From an uncultured Muribaculaceae bacterium (lineage in GTDB: Bacteria; Bacteroidota; Bacteroidia; Bacteroidales; Muribaculaceae): a DNA stretch of 33,217 nucleotides. Positions within the stretch are counted from its first letter, which is position 1; each line of letters starts with the position of its first letter. Location: positions 1 through 33,217 of the forward strand of contig CAMWYR010000024.1 in assembly GCA_947178505.1 (NCBI GenBank), given 5' to 3'. The translations under genes and the position numbers were made by a program. The notes below the pieces were generated by a model. It did no database searches, had not been told where the DNA came from, and worked only from the letters and a program-made list of their open reading frames with translations. Below, in pieces: positions 1 to 8,497 of the stretch.

Positions 1-551
1 CCCTGCTGACGGTTCTGCTGCGGACGCTGCTGGTAACCGCCCTGGTTGTTGTAGCCGCCCTGACGGTTCTGCTGGTTATAATGATTCTGCTGGTTGCCGT
101 AGCCCCCCTGCTGACGGTTCTGGTTATATCCGCCCTGCTGGCGCGGCTGGTATCCCTGCTGACGGTTCTGTGTATATCCACCCTGCTGGCGCGGCTGCGT
201 ATATCCGCCCTGATTATGAGTGTTATATCCCCCCTGGTTAAAGCCCGATTCCTGCTGGCGGGGCTGATAGGGCCGGGGTTCATAATTCTGCTGACGCTGC
301 TGATATGGACGCGGCTGATAGTTCTGCTGGCGCTGCTGATATGGACGCTGCTGATAGCCTCCCTGCTGACGCTGACCATAGCCGTAATTTCTCTGCTGAT
401 AGCCTTCCTGCGCATTCACGCCCTCGTTCTGGCTGTTCTGTGAATAGGGGCGCTGCTCGTAACGAGTCTCATGTTCTGTGCGGTCTGTGGGCATTCCAAG
501 TCCGTGCACTCCGCCGATACGCGGTCTTTTCGGTTTCTTCGATTCTTCCAT
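1..551 (-). CDS. Gln/Arg/Tyr/Gly-repeat protein, N-terminal part (possibly the N-terminal extension of an rRNA pseudouridine synthase)
   Basis: An open minus-strand frame starts at ATG 551-549 (MEESKKPKRPRIGGVHGLGM) and runs off the window edge, so only about 183 codons are visible. After a basic, hydrophilic start, nearly everything is an imperfect repeat built on units such as QQRPYQQRQQNY and GGYNQNRQQGGY, which points to a disordered, RNA-binding-like region. No folded domain is reached. Bacteroidetes RluB-type pseudouridine synthases often carry such Gln/Asn/Gly/Tyr-rich N-terminal extensions, and that is my best guess from memory. The catalytic domain would lie outside this window, so the function is unproven. 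A promoter-like box and a terminator-like hairpin lie upstream (717-798). The plus-strand open frames over this stretch are shadows of the repeat. Confidence 0.7.
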   Translation of the reverse strand, partial: MEESKKPKRPRIGGVHGLGMPTDRTEHETRYEQRPYSQNSQNEGVNAQEGYQQRNYGYGQRQQGGYQQRPYQQRQQNYQPRPYQQRQQNYEPRPYQPRQQESGFNQGGYNTHNQGGYTQPRQQGGYTQNRQQGYQPRQQGGYNQNRQQGGYGNQQNHYNQQNRQGGYNNQGGYQQRPQQNRQQ

Positions 552-716
552 AATCTTTTTAATGAGTAAATATCGCCTGCATCGCTGCTGAGGCGTCCCG
601 GTCATCCCGACCGGCTTCCCGACCGATCTTTTATCGTCAATCTGCGCCGGAATGAGTCGTTTCAACCAATTGGATTTCAGGCTCCAAAATTAAGAAAAAA
701 TTCTCAATTAAGCAAC

Positions 717-748
717 AAAAAAAATTGATTGTCATCACGACAACCAAT
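717..748 (-). terminator. Terminator or leader attenuator upstream of the Gln-rich gene
   Basis: Read on the minus strand, ATTGGTTGTC (748-739) pairs with GACAATCAAT (733-724) across a 5-nt loop, giving ten pairs including one G-U, followed directly by a run of seven to eight T. This is a textbook intrinsic terminator. It sits only about 40 nt downstream of a promoter-like box and about 165 nt upstream of the next start codon, so it may end a short RNA or act as an attenuator. Confidence 0.6.
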
Positions 749-790
749 CTTGCGTTAACCTTAAAATCTAATACCATGAAAAACTCAATG

Positions 791-798
791 CAAAAGTA
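791..798 (-). promoter_or_regulatory. Bacteroidales-type -7 promoter box for the Gln-rich gene
   Basis: The minus-strand sequence TACTTTTG matches the Bacteroidales -7 consensus TAnnTTTG. TTG-containing sequence lies upstream, but no TTTG sits at the ideal spacing, so the -33 element is weak. A start site near 784 would place the 717-748 hairpin in the 5' leader. Confidence 0.4.
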
Positions 799-966
799 CA
801 AATTATTTTTCAATATCTGCTATAAAACATAAGAAATTTTCTTATATTTAACTAATATTAACATTATGCAATTAAATTCATTAAAAATTAATATTTATTG
901 GCATTTCCTCCGAATGAATTGGAGTCTCCATCCACAAATGCTTCCGGTTATGGCCGAAATATAAAA

Positions 967-999
967 GATGAGGCCGGGTCCTGGCGGGCCCGGCCTCAT
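967..999 (-). terminator. Intrinsic terminator of the OmpA-family gene
   Basis: The 14-bp stem 968-981 / 986-999 has one G-U pair and a 4-nt loop. On the minus strand it is followed by CTTTTAT. It starts about 60 nt after the stop codon of the OmpA-family gene. Confidence 0.7.
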
Positions 1000-1060
1000 G
1001 GGTATGTCTAAATCAGGTTTCTATAATCAGTTGTTGTCCCTGCGTTGATCTTCGGGCTGA

Positions 1061-2194
1061 TTAATTAGCCTCGAGGATACAGATTGCTACGCGGTTCCAG
1101 GATTCTTCGTCGAACATCTCACCGATGCCGCAACCCTCTGCCTCAATGCGTGATGCAGGAATCTTATAGCGGCTCATCAGCTGATTCTTAACTGACTCTG
1201 CGCGTGCATTGGCAAGCTTGATGTTGAGCTCTTCGGGACCATCCTTCGATGCGTAACCCTTGATCACTACCTTGCTGCCGGGGTGATTGTTCAGGTAAGC
1301 CGCGATCATCTCTACGTTAGGCTGCTGGTCAGCGCCGATTGCAGAAGAACCGATCTTGAAGAAGACGTAGCGAACGGATTCGAGATTGTTCTTAACCTCC
1401 TTCACAACCTTCGGGGGCTGGTTGCGGAGCTGCTCGAGCTGTGCGTTAAGTGCCTCTGCCTCTGCTCTCAGACGTGCGTTGGCTGCATCTGCGTCGCTCA
1501 CCTGGCCACGGAGTGCGTTGATCTGGGCGTTAAGACCATCTACCTCTTCCTGGTTGTAGGGCTTTACAGGAGTGAAGCCGTTGCCACCGAAGTTGTAGGC
1601 TACGCCGGCCATAAGGTTGAAGTTCGCGCGGTTAAGGTTGTAAGACGCTGTGCTGCGGTCAACCGGACGGCTCGTCATATCCCAGAGGATAGAAGGGCTG
1701 ATAGCGATCGTCACGTAGTCGCTTACGTTGAAGTTGAAATTAAGACCTACCTTCGTGCCGAAGTAATTCTGGTCTTTGATGCGGGTCTCATATCTGTGGC
1801 CCCATCCTGCACCTGCCTGAGCCTCGATATCGAACTTGCGGGTGTAGCCGGGATAACCGCCGAAGAGGTTGAAAAGATTCACTGCTCCGTAAGCACCAAC
1901 ATAAGAGTCATCGAATGCTGTTGAGCTCTGCGGGCCGCGCACTGTCGAAGTGTTGATGGCGAAATCGCCTTCCGCACCGACCTTGAACGCGGGAGTGATC
2001 TTCTTGGCGAGATCAAGTTCGATCACCGGACGCATGCTTCCGAAGAAGGGGTGATGATTCATGGGGGTTGTCACACCACCCTTGATACCGAGCGACCAGT
2101 TGTCGCCGAACTTAGGCGTCTCATACGCCGTCTGAGCTGAAGCTGTGGCTACTGCGCCAAGAGCTAAGGCTGTTGTAAGAAAGATATTTTTCAT
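1061..2194 (-). CDS. OmpA-family outer membrane protein
   Basis: The 377-aa product starts with a clear signal peptide (residues 1-20, ending ATASA before QTAYE). A beta-barrel-like region of about 190 residues follows, with alternating aromatic strands such as YVGAYGAVNLFNLFGGY. Next comes a short coiled-coil linker (about 215-260, repeated LNAQINALRGQ-type heptads), then a C-terminal OmpA/MotB peptidoglycan-binding domain (about 270-377). The domain shows the usual pattern: VVIKGYASKDG, then ELNIKLANARAESVKNQL with the conserved Arg, then RIEAEGCG. The role is to anchor the outer membrane to peptidoglycan, and proteins of this type are often very abundant. It is transcribed alone and ends at the 967-999 terminator. 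The overlapping plus-strand frame at 1283-1924 is a shadow. The family is certain; the exact ortholog is not named. Confidence 0.93.
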   Translation of the reverse strand: MKNIFLTTALALGAVATASAQTAYETPKFGDNWSLGIKGGVTTPMNHHPFFGSMRPVIELDLAKKITPAFKVGAEGDFAINTSTVRGPQSSTAFDDSYVGAYGAVNLFNLFGGYPGYTRKFDIEAQAGAGWGHRYETRIKDQNYFGTKVGLNFNFNVSDYVTIAISPSILWDMTSRPVDRSTASYNLNRANFNLMAGVAYNFGGNGFTPVKPYNQEEVDGLNAQINALRGQVSDADAANARLRAEAEALNAQLEQLRNQPPKVVKEVKNNLESVRYVFFKIGSSAIGADQQPNVEMIAAYLNNHPGSKVVIKGYASKDGPEELNIKLANARAESVKNQLMSRYKIPASRIEAEGCGIGEMFDEESWNRVAICILEAN

Positions 2195-2330
2195 AATTCA
2201 GGGTTTGATTTATCTTCTTTTCTTAAGTTACTACTTTTAATTGTATTCCTTATTCAAGAAGTTGGAGATAGTTGAATAGTGGTTTTCATCTATCATAACA
2301 ACGCTTTCTTCCGTATAGTTCGGTATTTTT

Positions 2331-2375
2331 AAAAAAAATCAGGCTTCTGCCCGATTTTTTTCGGTAGAAGCCTGA
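2331..2375 (-). terminator. Intrinsic terminator of the polysaccharide export operon
   Basis: The stem 2361-2375 / 2339-2354 (TCAGGCTTCT-type arms, one bulge) closes on a short A/T loop. On the minus strand it is followed by a run of eight T (2338-2331). It lies about 100 nt downstream of the M23 peptidase stop codon and would end the six-gene minus operon. Confidence 0.75.
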
Positions 2376-2380
2376 ATTTT

Positions 2381-2442
2381 AAGGCTCCATCCACTAAAAT
2401 TTCTTGATGCCAGGGCGTCGGATTTTTAATGGATGGAGCCTT
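2381..2442. repeat. Long inverted repeat next to the operon terminator
   Basis: A perfect 13-bp inverted repeat (AAGGCTCCATCCA at 2381-2393 and its complement at 2430-2442) encloses a 36-nt interior. That interior has its own smaller stem (GATGC / GCGTC) and A/T-rich sides that can pair. It lies directly upstream, in transcript order, of the 2331-2375 terminator, making a double-hairpin 3' UTR. It could be a dispersed palindromic element or an RNA 3'-end protector. Confidence 0.55.
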
Positions 2443-2473
2443 AGTCTTTATCCGCGTGATTATTTGAGTTTGA

Positions 2474-3487
2474 TTATCTGAGTTTAAGCATTCGCCCCGG
2501 CGTCAGCCGGTCAGCTGAATTGAGCATATTGAGACGGCAGAGCGTAAGCACTGACACGTTATGCTTCCTTGCCACGCTCTCGAGCGTATCGCCGGGTCGC
2601 ACCACATACGTGCTCTTCGTGCTCGCGCCCGTGGCCGCCGCGGGCATCACGCCCCCGATCCGCGGATTCTCGGCGTCGAGCGACGCGAGCGAGCGATGTG
2701 GCGCCACCCCTCCGGGCATCGAGAAGTCGAACAGCTTGGTCGGATCAACGGCCTGCCCGTCGACGCGCGTCTCGAAATGCAGGTGCGGCCCGGTGGAATT
2801 ACCGGTGTTGCCTCCTAACGCGATCGGATCGCCGGCTCTCACGCGCATACCCTGCGCCACGAGCGGCCGCGACAGGTGCGCGTAGCGTGTCTCCATCCCG
2901 TTAGGATGCGAGAGGCAGACAAAAATACCGTAGCCTTTCGGATCAGTCGATACGCGGGTCACGGTGCCTTCGATTGCAGCCACTACCGTATCGCCGACCT
3001 GCAGCGCGATGTCGACGCCCTTGTGCATGCGGCCGAACTTCGGACGGTAGCCGAAGCCGGAGGTAAGACGCCCCGAGATCGGCAACACGGCATCGCCGGG
3101 CATCGTCGGTCGGCGGAAGTTGGTGTAGGGGTGCCGCCCCAGCCCGGTCGGATTGTAAGTGGCCGTGAACGAGCCTCCCTTGCCGGGGCCCCCCATTGTG
3201 GTCTCGAAGTCGGTAAGCGCGGCATTGATATCGTAGGCATCAAGCACGCCTATGAGCGGATCCCCTCCGCTGCGGCTGCCCGCCGACGTCGATTTCTCGA
3301 ATTCGGCAAACACGCCCTCGATCGTGGCCGGAGCTTTCGCCTGCTTCTTCCCCGCCGGTGCCGTCTGCGCGGCCCCCATCCCTGAAAGCACGCCGTCGAG
3401 GAGCGCTCCGAAGTCGTCGCTCTGTGCCATCGCCATCGATGGCCCCAGGGCAAGCAGGCTCATTACTATTCCGGCTATCCTGCGCAT
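2474..3487 (-). CDS. M23-family metallopeptidase with C-terminal LysM domain
   Basis: This 337-aa protein has an N-terminal signal peptide (about 1-21, LLALGPSMAMAQ) and a low-complexity spacer. An M23 lysostaphin-type peptidase domain follows (about 130-255), then one LysM domain (292-337, YVVRPGDTLESVARKHNVSV). The zinc and catalytic residues are present: H155 and D159 in HKGVDI, H204 in RYAHLS, and HLH at 235-237. It is predicted to act in the periplasm on peptidoglycan cross-links. It is the last gene of the polysaccharide operon, with one base between it and the Wzz stop codon, so the two are translationally coupled. A role in opening the wall for the export channel is inference. The 3' end carries a short tandem duplication (2458-2485). 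Confidence 0.9.
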   Translation of the reverse strand: MRRIAGIVMSLLALGPSMAMAQSDDFGALLDGVLSGMGAAQTAPAGKKQAKAPATIEGVFAEFEKSTSAGSRSGGDPLIGVLDAYDINAALTDFETTMGGPGKGGSFTATYNPTGLGRHPYTNFRRPTMPGDAVLPISGRLTSGFGYRPKFGRMHKGVDIALQVGDTVVAAIEGTVTRVSTDPKGYGIFVCLSHPNGMETRYAHLSRPLVAQGMRVRAGDPIALGGNTGNSTGPHLHFETRVDGQAVDPTKLFDFSMPGGVAPHRSLASLDAENPRIGGVMPAAATGASTKSTYVVRPGDTLESVARKHNVSVLTLCRLNMLNSADRLTPGRMLKLR

Positions 3488-3488
3488 A

Positions 3489-4664
3489 TTATTCTTCTCT
3501 TTCTCTATCCTTATCGTCGTTCACGTCGGCTTCCTCATCTTCTTCGCGGTTCTCCACCTTCGTCTCTGCCCATTGCTGACGCAGCGGACGCACGAAGAGG
3601 ATCCAGGCGCACGCTCCCACGAACGACAGGAAGATGAATCCTGCAAGAATCAGCACTTTCCGCGGCTTCGACGCCTTCACGGGCACAGTAGCCGGCTCAA
3701 GCGTGGCGTAGACCGGAGTCTGCTCCTGCACCTTCGCCTTAGCCATATTCAGCTGCTGCGATGTCTGGTTGAATACGTTGAACGCCAGCGTCGCCTCGTT
3801 CTCGAGGCGGTCGCGCATCGTCTGCGCCGAATGCAGCACGATGCCCTGGTGCGTGTCGAGATAGTTGGCGTAGCGCTGCTGAGCGGCATAGTAGTTCTCG
3901 CGCGCCTCGTCGTTGAGCTTCTGGATGAACCACAGATCCTGACGCGCCTTCTCGGTGCGGTAGTTGGTCACGAATTCCTTCAGACGGTTGGCTACCGTGT
4001 CGGCAAGCACCGCCGACACCATCGGATCCTGCATCGTCACCGAGATCGACACTACGAATGTCTTCTCGTCGACGCTCGCCGTCACCATCTCCTCAAGCGA
4101 CTGAAGCATCAGGAACTGATCCATCGAGATGACGATCGGGCCGTTCTCATCCTCAACGGTGATCTCCTTCTCGTCATCGTCCGACTTGAGAAGCGCCAGA
4201 AGCTTGCCGGGAGCGCCGGTGATCACGCTCCACCACGGCGACTTCACGTCATCCTCCAGATACTGCTCGAGCGTAAACTTCCGCTCGCCGTCGATATCGG
4301 TCAGGTTCACGCTCAGCAGATCGAGGCTGAACGGCACCGACTTGATAATGTCTGGATAGAGCTGCGGAGAGAGCGCGTCGGCTCCGGCGCTGCTCATGTT
4401 GATGCCCGCCATCGACGCCAGCGCACCGAGACCACCCGACGAACCGGTCTTCGCATCGGCAAACTCCGGCGAGAGCTTGATCTCGGTGGTGTAGGCCTTC
4501 GGAATACTGAAAGCTATGATCAGACCTAACACGGCGCCGCAGACACACCATATCAGGATGAGTTTCTTCTCCTGCCAGAGCTTCTTTGCAAGCGCGATGA
4601 GATCTATCTCCTTGTCGTCGCCCTGAGGCGCCGCCATTTCGTTATTTTCCTGCATATCCTTCAT
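3489..4664 (-). CDS. wzz: Wzz-type chain-length determinant / polysaccharide co-polymerase
   Basis: This 391-aa inner-membrane protein has the two-helix layout of polysaccharide co-polymerases. A cytoplasmic N-terminus leads into a Wzz domain with TM1 (about 35-55, LILIWCVCGAVLGLIIAF). A large periplasmic region rich in helix and coiled coil follows, including the ARQDLWFIQKLNDEARENYY stretch. TM2 lies near 337-358 and carries the family Pro-rich lead-in (PVKASKPRKV). The acidic cytoplasmic tail has no tyrosine cluster or Walker motifs, so no BY-kinase is fused to it. The protein sets the chain length of the polymer made by Wzy and contacts Wza. It lies 6 bp downstream of wza and 1 bp upstream of the M23 gene. 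The opposite-strand frame at 3252-4529 is a shadow. Confidence 0.92.
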   Translation of the reverse strand: MKDMQENNEMAAPQGDDKEIDLIALAKKLWQEKKLILIWCVCGAVLGLIIAFSIPKAYTTEIKLSPEFADAKTGSSGGLGALASMAGINMSSAGADALSPQLYPDIIKSVPFSLDLLSVNLTDIDGERKFTLEQYLEDDVKSPWWSVITGAPGKLLALLKSDDDEKEITVEDENGPIVISMDQFLMLQSLEEMVTASVDEKTFVVSISVTMQDPMVSAVLADTVANRLKEFVTNYRTEKARQDLWFIQKLNDEARENYYAAQQRYANYLDTHQGIVLHSAQTMRDRLENEATLAFNVFNQTSQQLNMAKAKVQEQTPVYATLEPATVPVKASKPRKVLILAGFIFLSFVGACAWILFVRPLRQQWAETKVENREEDEEADVNDDKDREREE

Positions 4665-4670
4665 CTGTCG

Positions 4671-7079
4671 TTATTTTTTAACCATTGAGGCTACGGCTGC
4701 CGCCATTGTCGCTACTGAACCCAGACCCGAGATCAGCGGTATCACGCGCTCCCAGAACTGATTGTTCTTCTCCGGCTTCGACGGCACGATGATGTGACTG
4801 CCCGGCTCTACCACCGTGTTACGGCCCACCTTCGCCACCATTCCGTTCATGTAGATGATGAATGCCTTGTTCTTCTTCGCCTGCTGGCCGTAGCCGCCGG
4901 CCTGGTTGATGTAGTAAGACACTTTCTCGCCCGGCTGGTAGATTGTGGTGTTGGGCAGCATCACGTCGCCCGAGACCTTAACGGTGCTCTGCTGCTCGGG
5001 GATGAAGAGGCGATCGCCCGGCTGCAGCACGAGGTCCTGCACCGATCCGGGGTGCGCCAGTGCATAGGGCAGGTTGATACCCACGTTGTAGTCGTACGAG
5101 ATATCGAGTTTGCTTGTCGAGATCGAGTCGTTGGTCGCCTGATTGTACATCGCCATGCGGATCACGTTCTGACGCTCCTGATACTCGTCGTCGGTCATGC
5201 GGCGCTTGAGGTAGGCGCCCTTCACGTAGGCGCCGTCGACGATACCGCCGGCGCGCTGCACGAGGTCGCTCAGTCGCTCGTTGCGCTTGTAGAGCGTATA
5301 TGAGCCGGGAAACACGATCTCGCCGTCGATGCTCACGCTGCGCTGTGTCGAGTAAGTCGGCGACTTGCGCACCGTGACTTGGTCGTAGGGCTTGAGCAGG
5401 AACTCCGATCCGCGGTCGCGCTTGGCCTGGAGGCCCCCGGCGATGTTGACGGTGAAGATGTCGGCGAGCTGCGGGGATTCAGTCACGGCCAGCGGGTCGT
5501 TGATGCGGCGCGCGATCTCCACGCGCACCGCCGAGGCGCCCTCGAGCAGGCCGCCGGCACGCAGGATAAGGTCTTCCACGGTCGTGTTGGCGATGTAGGA
5601 ATAGGGGCCCGGATGCGCCACCATGCCCGAGATGGTGAAGTCGCCCTTCTCCTCGATGAGCTGGCTGCTGCTGATGTCGATGATGTCGTTCTTCTGCAGC
5701 GTGATGTCGGGCTCGTAGCCGCTCATCACGGCACCAAGGTCGAAGGGTATCACCTCGAGCGACAGGTCGGGACCCTCGCGGTAGATGAACGCGCGCCCCC
5801 GGTAAGCATCGTCGGTGAGGCCGTCGGCCAGGCCGATGAGTTCGCGGAGCGTGGTGGCTTTCGAGCCGAGCGCGTAGAGACCGGGACGGTTCACGGCGCC
5901 CTTCAGTTCGACGCGGTTGCTGTAGCGGTCAAGCACGTTGCCGACGGTAATCACGTCGCCGTCTTGCAGACGGTAGCTCGCGAACTCGCCCTTGTCGATG
6001 TTGTAGAGGTCGTTGTCCTCGCCGTTCTGACGCGACAGGCGCACCATTCCCGAATAGGCGTCGCCGGCGAAGCCGCCCGCATATTCGATGAGCGATGCCA
6101 CGGTCTCGCCCGGCTTGATTTCATAGTACATCGGGCGCTTAACGTTCCCCGAGATGTTGACGATCTGCTCGTAGGGGGGCACGATGATCACGTCGCCCTC
6201 CTGCAGGCGGATGTTGCCGCTCTGCTTGCCGTTGAAGAGATAGTCGTAGATGTCGACGTTGGCGATGCGGCGCCCGTTGCGAAGCACCGTGATGTTACGC
6301 ATCGAACCGATGTTGTTGATGCCGCCGGCGTTGTAGAGCGCGTGGAACACGGTCGAGAACGGAGAGATCTGGAACGATCCCGGACGGTCAACCTCACCCA
6401 TGATGTCGATGTTGATCGAGCGCACGTCGCCGAGGTTGACGCTGATGTCGGTCTGGTCGGTGCTCACGCCGGCATATTTGCTGGCGAAGAGATTGCGCAC
6501 GTATTGGTTGGCCTCCTCGATCGTCTTTCCGTTGAGATGCACCGGTCCGAGGCGCGAGATCATGATCGAGCCTTCGGGCGAGATCGTCTGGCGGAGATGC
6601 TCCTCGGCGTCGCCCCACATGTCGATAATCACCTCATCGCCCGGGCCGAGGCGGTAATTACGCGGCGTGGCCATGTTCTTGTTGGGCGCGAAGGTCAGGT
6701 TGCTGGTGTTGAAGAGGTCGTGGCCGTACACCTCCCGGGCGGCCTCGCCGCGGTCGGGCGCGAACACGTCGACTACGAGTCCCGAGTTCTGATAGGCCGT
6801 TTCGGGGGGCGCGTCGCGGCCGTCGTCGGAGAGCGCAGCTGTCTGCGCCTCTACCTGCGTGCCGGTCGTCACCGACCCCTCGCGGTTATATTTCGAACGA
6901 ATGCGGCGGATCTGCGCCTGGCTCACGCCGTTGGCGATCAGCTCCTTGCTTATGTCACTGTTCGATTTGCCCGCCGCCGACTGCGCGCGGATATATGTGA
7001 TCACTTCGTCGTCGGTCATAGCCGAGGCCGCGAGCGCCACGGCCACGAGCCCTGCGGAAAGTAATAGTCTGAGGTTCAT
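4671..7079 (-). CDS. wza: Wza-type outer-membrane polysaccharide export protein with multiple SLBB domains
   Basis: This 802-aa protein has a signal peptide (about 1-20, no lipobox Cys seen), a small helical region (21-65, DDEVITYIRAQSAAG) and a Poly_export domain starting near 140 (YRLGPGDEVIIDMWGD). A series of SLBB repeats follows, marked by recurring GxVxxPGxY-type turns (MGEVDRPGSF, KGAVNRPGLY, SGMVAHPGPY, DGEIVFPGSY). The C-terminal hydrophobic segment is VIPLISGLGSVATMAAAVASMV. It is about twice the length of E. coli Wza, as is usual in Bacteroidetes. It forms the periplasm-spanning export channel together with Wzz. It sits 50 bp downstream of ugd in the minus operon. The 5379-7064 plus-strand frame is a shadow created by GC-rich codon use. 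Confidence 0.93.
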   Translation of the reverse strand: MNLRLLLSAGLVAVALAASAMTDDEVITYIRAQSAAGKSNSDISKELIANGVSQAQIRRIRSKYNREGSVTTGTQVEAQTAALSDDGRDAPPETAYQNSGLVVDVFAPDRGEAAREVYGHDLFNTSNLTFAPNKNMATPRNYRLGPGDEVIIDMWGDAEEHLRQTISPEGSIMISRLGPVHLNGKTIEEANQYVRNLFASKYAGVSTDQTDISVNLGDVRSINIDIMGEVDRPGSFQISPFSTVFHALYNAGGINNIGSMRNITVLRNGRRIANVDIYDYLFNGKQSGNIRLQEGDVIIVPPYEQIVNISGNVKRPMYYEIKPGETVASLIEYAGGFAGDAYSGMVRLSRQNGEDNDLYNIDKGEFASYRLQDGDVITVGNVLDRYSNRVELKGAVNRPGLYALGSKATTLRELIGLADGLTDDAYRGRAFIYREGPDLSLEVIPFDLGAVMSGYEPDITLQKNDIIDISSSQLIEEKGDFTISGMVAHPGPYSYIANTTVEDLILRAGGLLEGASAVRVEIARRINDPLAVTESPQLADIFTVNIAGGLQAKRDRGSEFLLKPYDQVTVRKSPTYSTQRSVSIDGEIVFPGSYTLYKRNERLSDLVQRAGGIVDGAYVKGAYLKRRMTDDEYQERQNVIRMAMYNQATNDSISTSKLDISYDYNVGINLPYALAHPGSVQDLVLQPGDRLFIPEQQSTVKVSGDVMLPNTTIYQPGEKVSYYINQAGGYGQQAKKNKAFIIYMNGMVAKVGRNTVVEPGSHIIVPSKPEKNNQFWERVIPLISGLGSVATMAAAVASMVKK

Positions 7080-7129
7080 TTTCCGTTGATGTGTCGTTGT
7101 GGTGTATGATGTTGCTGGTTGCTTATCAG

Positions 7130-8434
7130 TTAGTCGCGGAGGAAGATGTCGCGCGTGTAGACCTTCTCCTTCACGTCGTCAAGCACCGACGCATAGCGGT
7201 TGGCCACGATCGCATACGATTCCTTCTTGAAGCGGTCGAGATCGTTCACGACCTCGCTGCCGAAGAATGTGGTGCCGTCCTCGAGCGTGGGCTCATATAC
7301 GATCACCTTCGCCCCCTTCGCCTTCAGGCGCTTCATCACGCCCTGGATCGACGACTGGCGGAAGTTGTCGGAATTCGATTTCATTGTCAGGCGGTAGACG
7401 CCGATTACGCAGTCACCCTCCTTCGCCTTGTCAAACTGGCTGTTGTTGCCGTACCATCCGGCCTTGCGCAGCACCTGATCGGCGATGAAGTCCTTGCGCG
7501 TGCGGTTGCTCTCCACGATGGCGGTCATCATGTTCTGCGGCACGTCGGCATAGTTCGCGAGCAGCTGCTTGGTGTCTTTGGGGAGGCAGTAGCCGCCGTA
7601 GCCGAACGACGGGTTGTTGTAGTGCTTGCCGATGCGCGGATCGAGTCCGACGCCGTCGATTATCGCCTGAGCGTCGAGGCCCTTCACCTCGGCGTAGGTG
7701 TCGAGCTCGTTGAAGTAGCTCACGCGAAGCGCCAGGTAGGTGTTGGCAAAGAGCTTCACGGCCTCGGCCTCCTTCATGCCCATATAGAGCACGTCGATAT
7801 CCTCCTTGATGGCGCCCTGACGGAGCAGGTCGGCGAAGACGTGGGCTTTCTCGGTGAGTTTATCGACGCTGGTCACTGCGCGGATAGCCGCATTCTCCTC
7901 CGCGAAGCGGGGCTCGTCGATAATCTTGGGGATGCCGGCGATGATGCGCGAGGGGTAGAGGTTGTCGTAGAGCGCCTTGCTCTCGCGCAGGAACTCGGGG
8001 AAGAAGAGGAGGTTGAATTCCTTCACCCCCTTGGCGGCATATTTCTCGTAGAGGCTGCGGCAGTAGCCCACGGGAATCGTCGATTTGATCACCATCACGG
8101 CCCCGGGGTTGACCGACAGCACGAGGTCGATCACATCCTCGATATTGTGAGTGTCGAAATAGTTGGTGTTGGGGTCATAGTTGGTGGGGGCGGCGATCAC
8201 GACGAAATCGGCGTCGCGGTAAGCCTCCGCGCCGTCGAGCGTAGCGGTCAGGTCGAGTTCCTTCTCGGCGAGATATTTCTCTATATATTCATCCTGGATA
8301 GGCGAGCGGCGGTTGTTGATGAGTTCCACCTTCTCGGGGATGATGTCTACGGCAGTCACCTTATTATGCTGCGCGAGCAGCGTGGCGATGGAGAGTCCGA
8401 CATAGCCGGTTCCGGCAACAGCGATATTGTACAT
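7130..8434 (-). CDS. ugd: UDP-glucose 6-dehydrogenase
   Basis: This 434-aa enzyme oxidises UDP-glucose twice with NAD+ to UDP-glucuronate. The N-terminal Rossmann motif is [11 protein letters not shown] (from residue 5), with the NAD-binding acidic residue in VTAVDI. The PTNYD segment follows. The catalytic Cys lies at residue 283 in [14 protein letters not shown]. The C-terminal UDP-binding domain is complete. The NYFDT segment favours UDP-glucose dehydrogenase over the UDP-ManNAc enzyme. Its product is the substrate of the epimerase just upstream in the operon. The gap to that gene (63 bp) holds a small hairpin (8470-8489). Confidence 0.92.
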   Translation of the reverse strand: MYNIAVAGTGYVGLSIATLLAQHNKVTAVDIIPEKVELINNRRSPIQDEYIEKYLAEKELDLTATLDGAEAYRDADFVVIAAPTNYDPNTNYFDTHNIEDVIDLVLSVNPGAVMVIKSTIPVGYCRSLYEKYAAKGVKEFNLLFFPEFLRESKALYDNLYPSRIIAGIPKIIDEPRFAEENAAIRAVTSVDKLTEKAHVFADLLRQGAIKEDIDVLYMGMKEAEAVKLFANTYLALRVSYFNELDTYAEVKGLDAQAIIDGVGLDPRIGKHYNNPSFGYGGYCLPKDTKQLLANYADVPQNMMTAIVESNRTRKDFIADQVLRKAGWYGNNSQFDKAKEGDCVIGVYRLTMKSNSDNFRQSSIQGVMKRLKAKGAKVIVYEPTLEDGTTFFGSEVVNDLDRFKKESYAIVANRYASVLDDVKEKVYTRDIFLRD

Positions 8435-8469
8435 ATTCTAATGGTTGTGAGATAAGTCGTTTATTACAT

Positions 8470-8489
8470 AATGCGCCGAAGGGGGCATT
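8470..8489 (-). other. Small intergenic hairpin between the epimerase and ugd
   Basis: AATGCGCC (8470-8477) can pair with GGGGCATT (8482-8489) with one mismatch around a 4-nt loop. On the minus strand it reads as a CTTCGG-like stable loop. No T-run follows, so it is not a terminator. It may affect processing or relative expression within the operon. Confidence 0.3.
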
Positions 8490-8497
8490 TATTGCCT

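Larger units (their letters stand above)
552..1060. other. AT-rich intergenic region with two minus-strand terminator-like hairpins
   Basis: A roughly 510-bp gap lies between two minus-strand genes. It holds the terminator of the OmpA gene (967-999), a promoter-like -7 box (791-798) and a second U-tract hairpin (717-748) just downstream of that box. A 46-codon minus-strand frame starting at ATG 777-775 overlaps the second hairpin but has no support as a gene. No tRNA or repeat was recognised. Confidence 0.6.

Noticed and set aside
81..553. Plus-strand frames with Leu/Ile-rich or Ala/Asp-rich products
   Set aside because: They mirror the Gln/Tyr/Gly repeat on the other strand, where the open frame reaches the window edge.
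634..777. 46-codon minus-strand frame starting at ATG 777-775
   Set aside because: It overlaps the U-tract hairpin, has Phe/Ile-rich content set by the T-run, and no sign of translation. A leader peptide is possible but unsupported.
3252..8455. Long plus-strand frames (3252-4529, 5379-7064, 7091-8455)
   Set aside because: They lie antisense to wzz, wza and ugd, which have clear family motifs. Their products are low-complexity and rich in Val, His and Arg.
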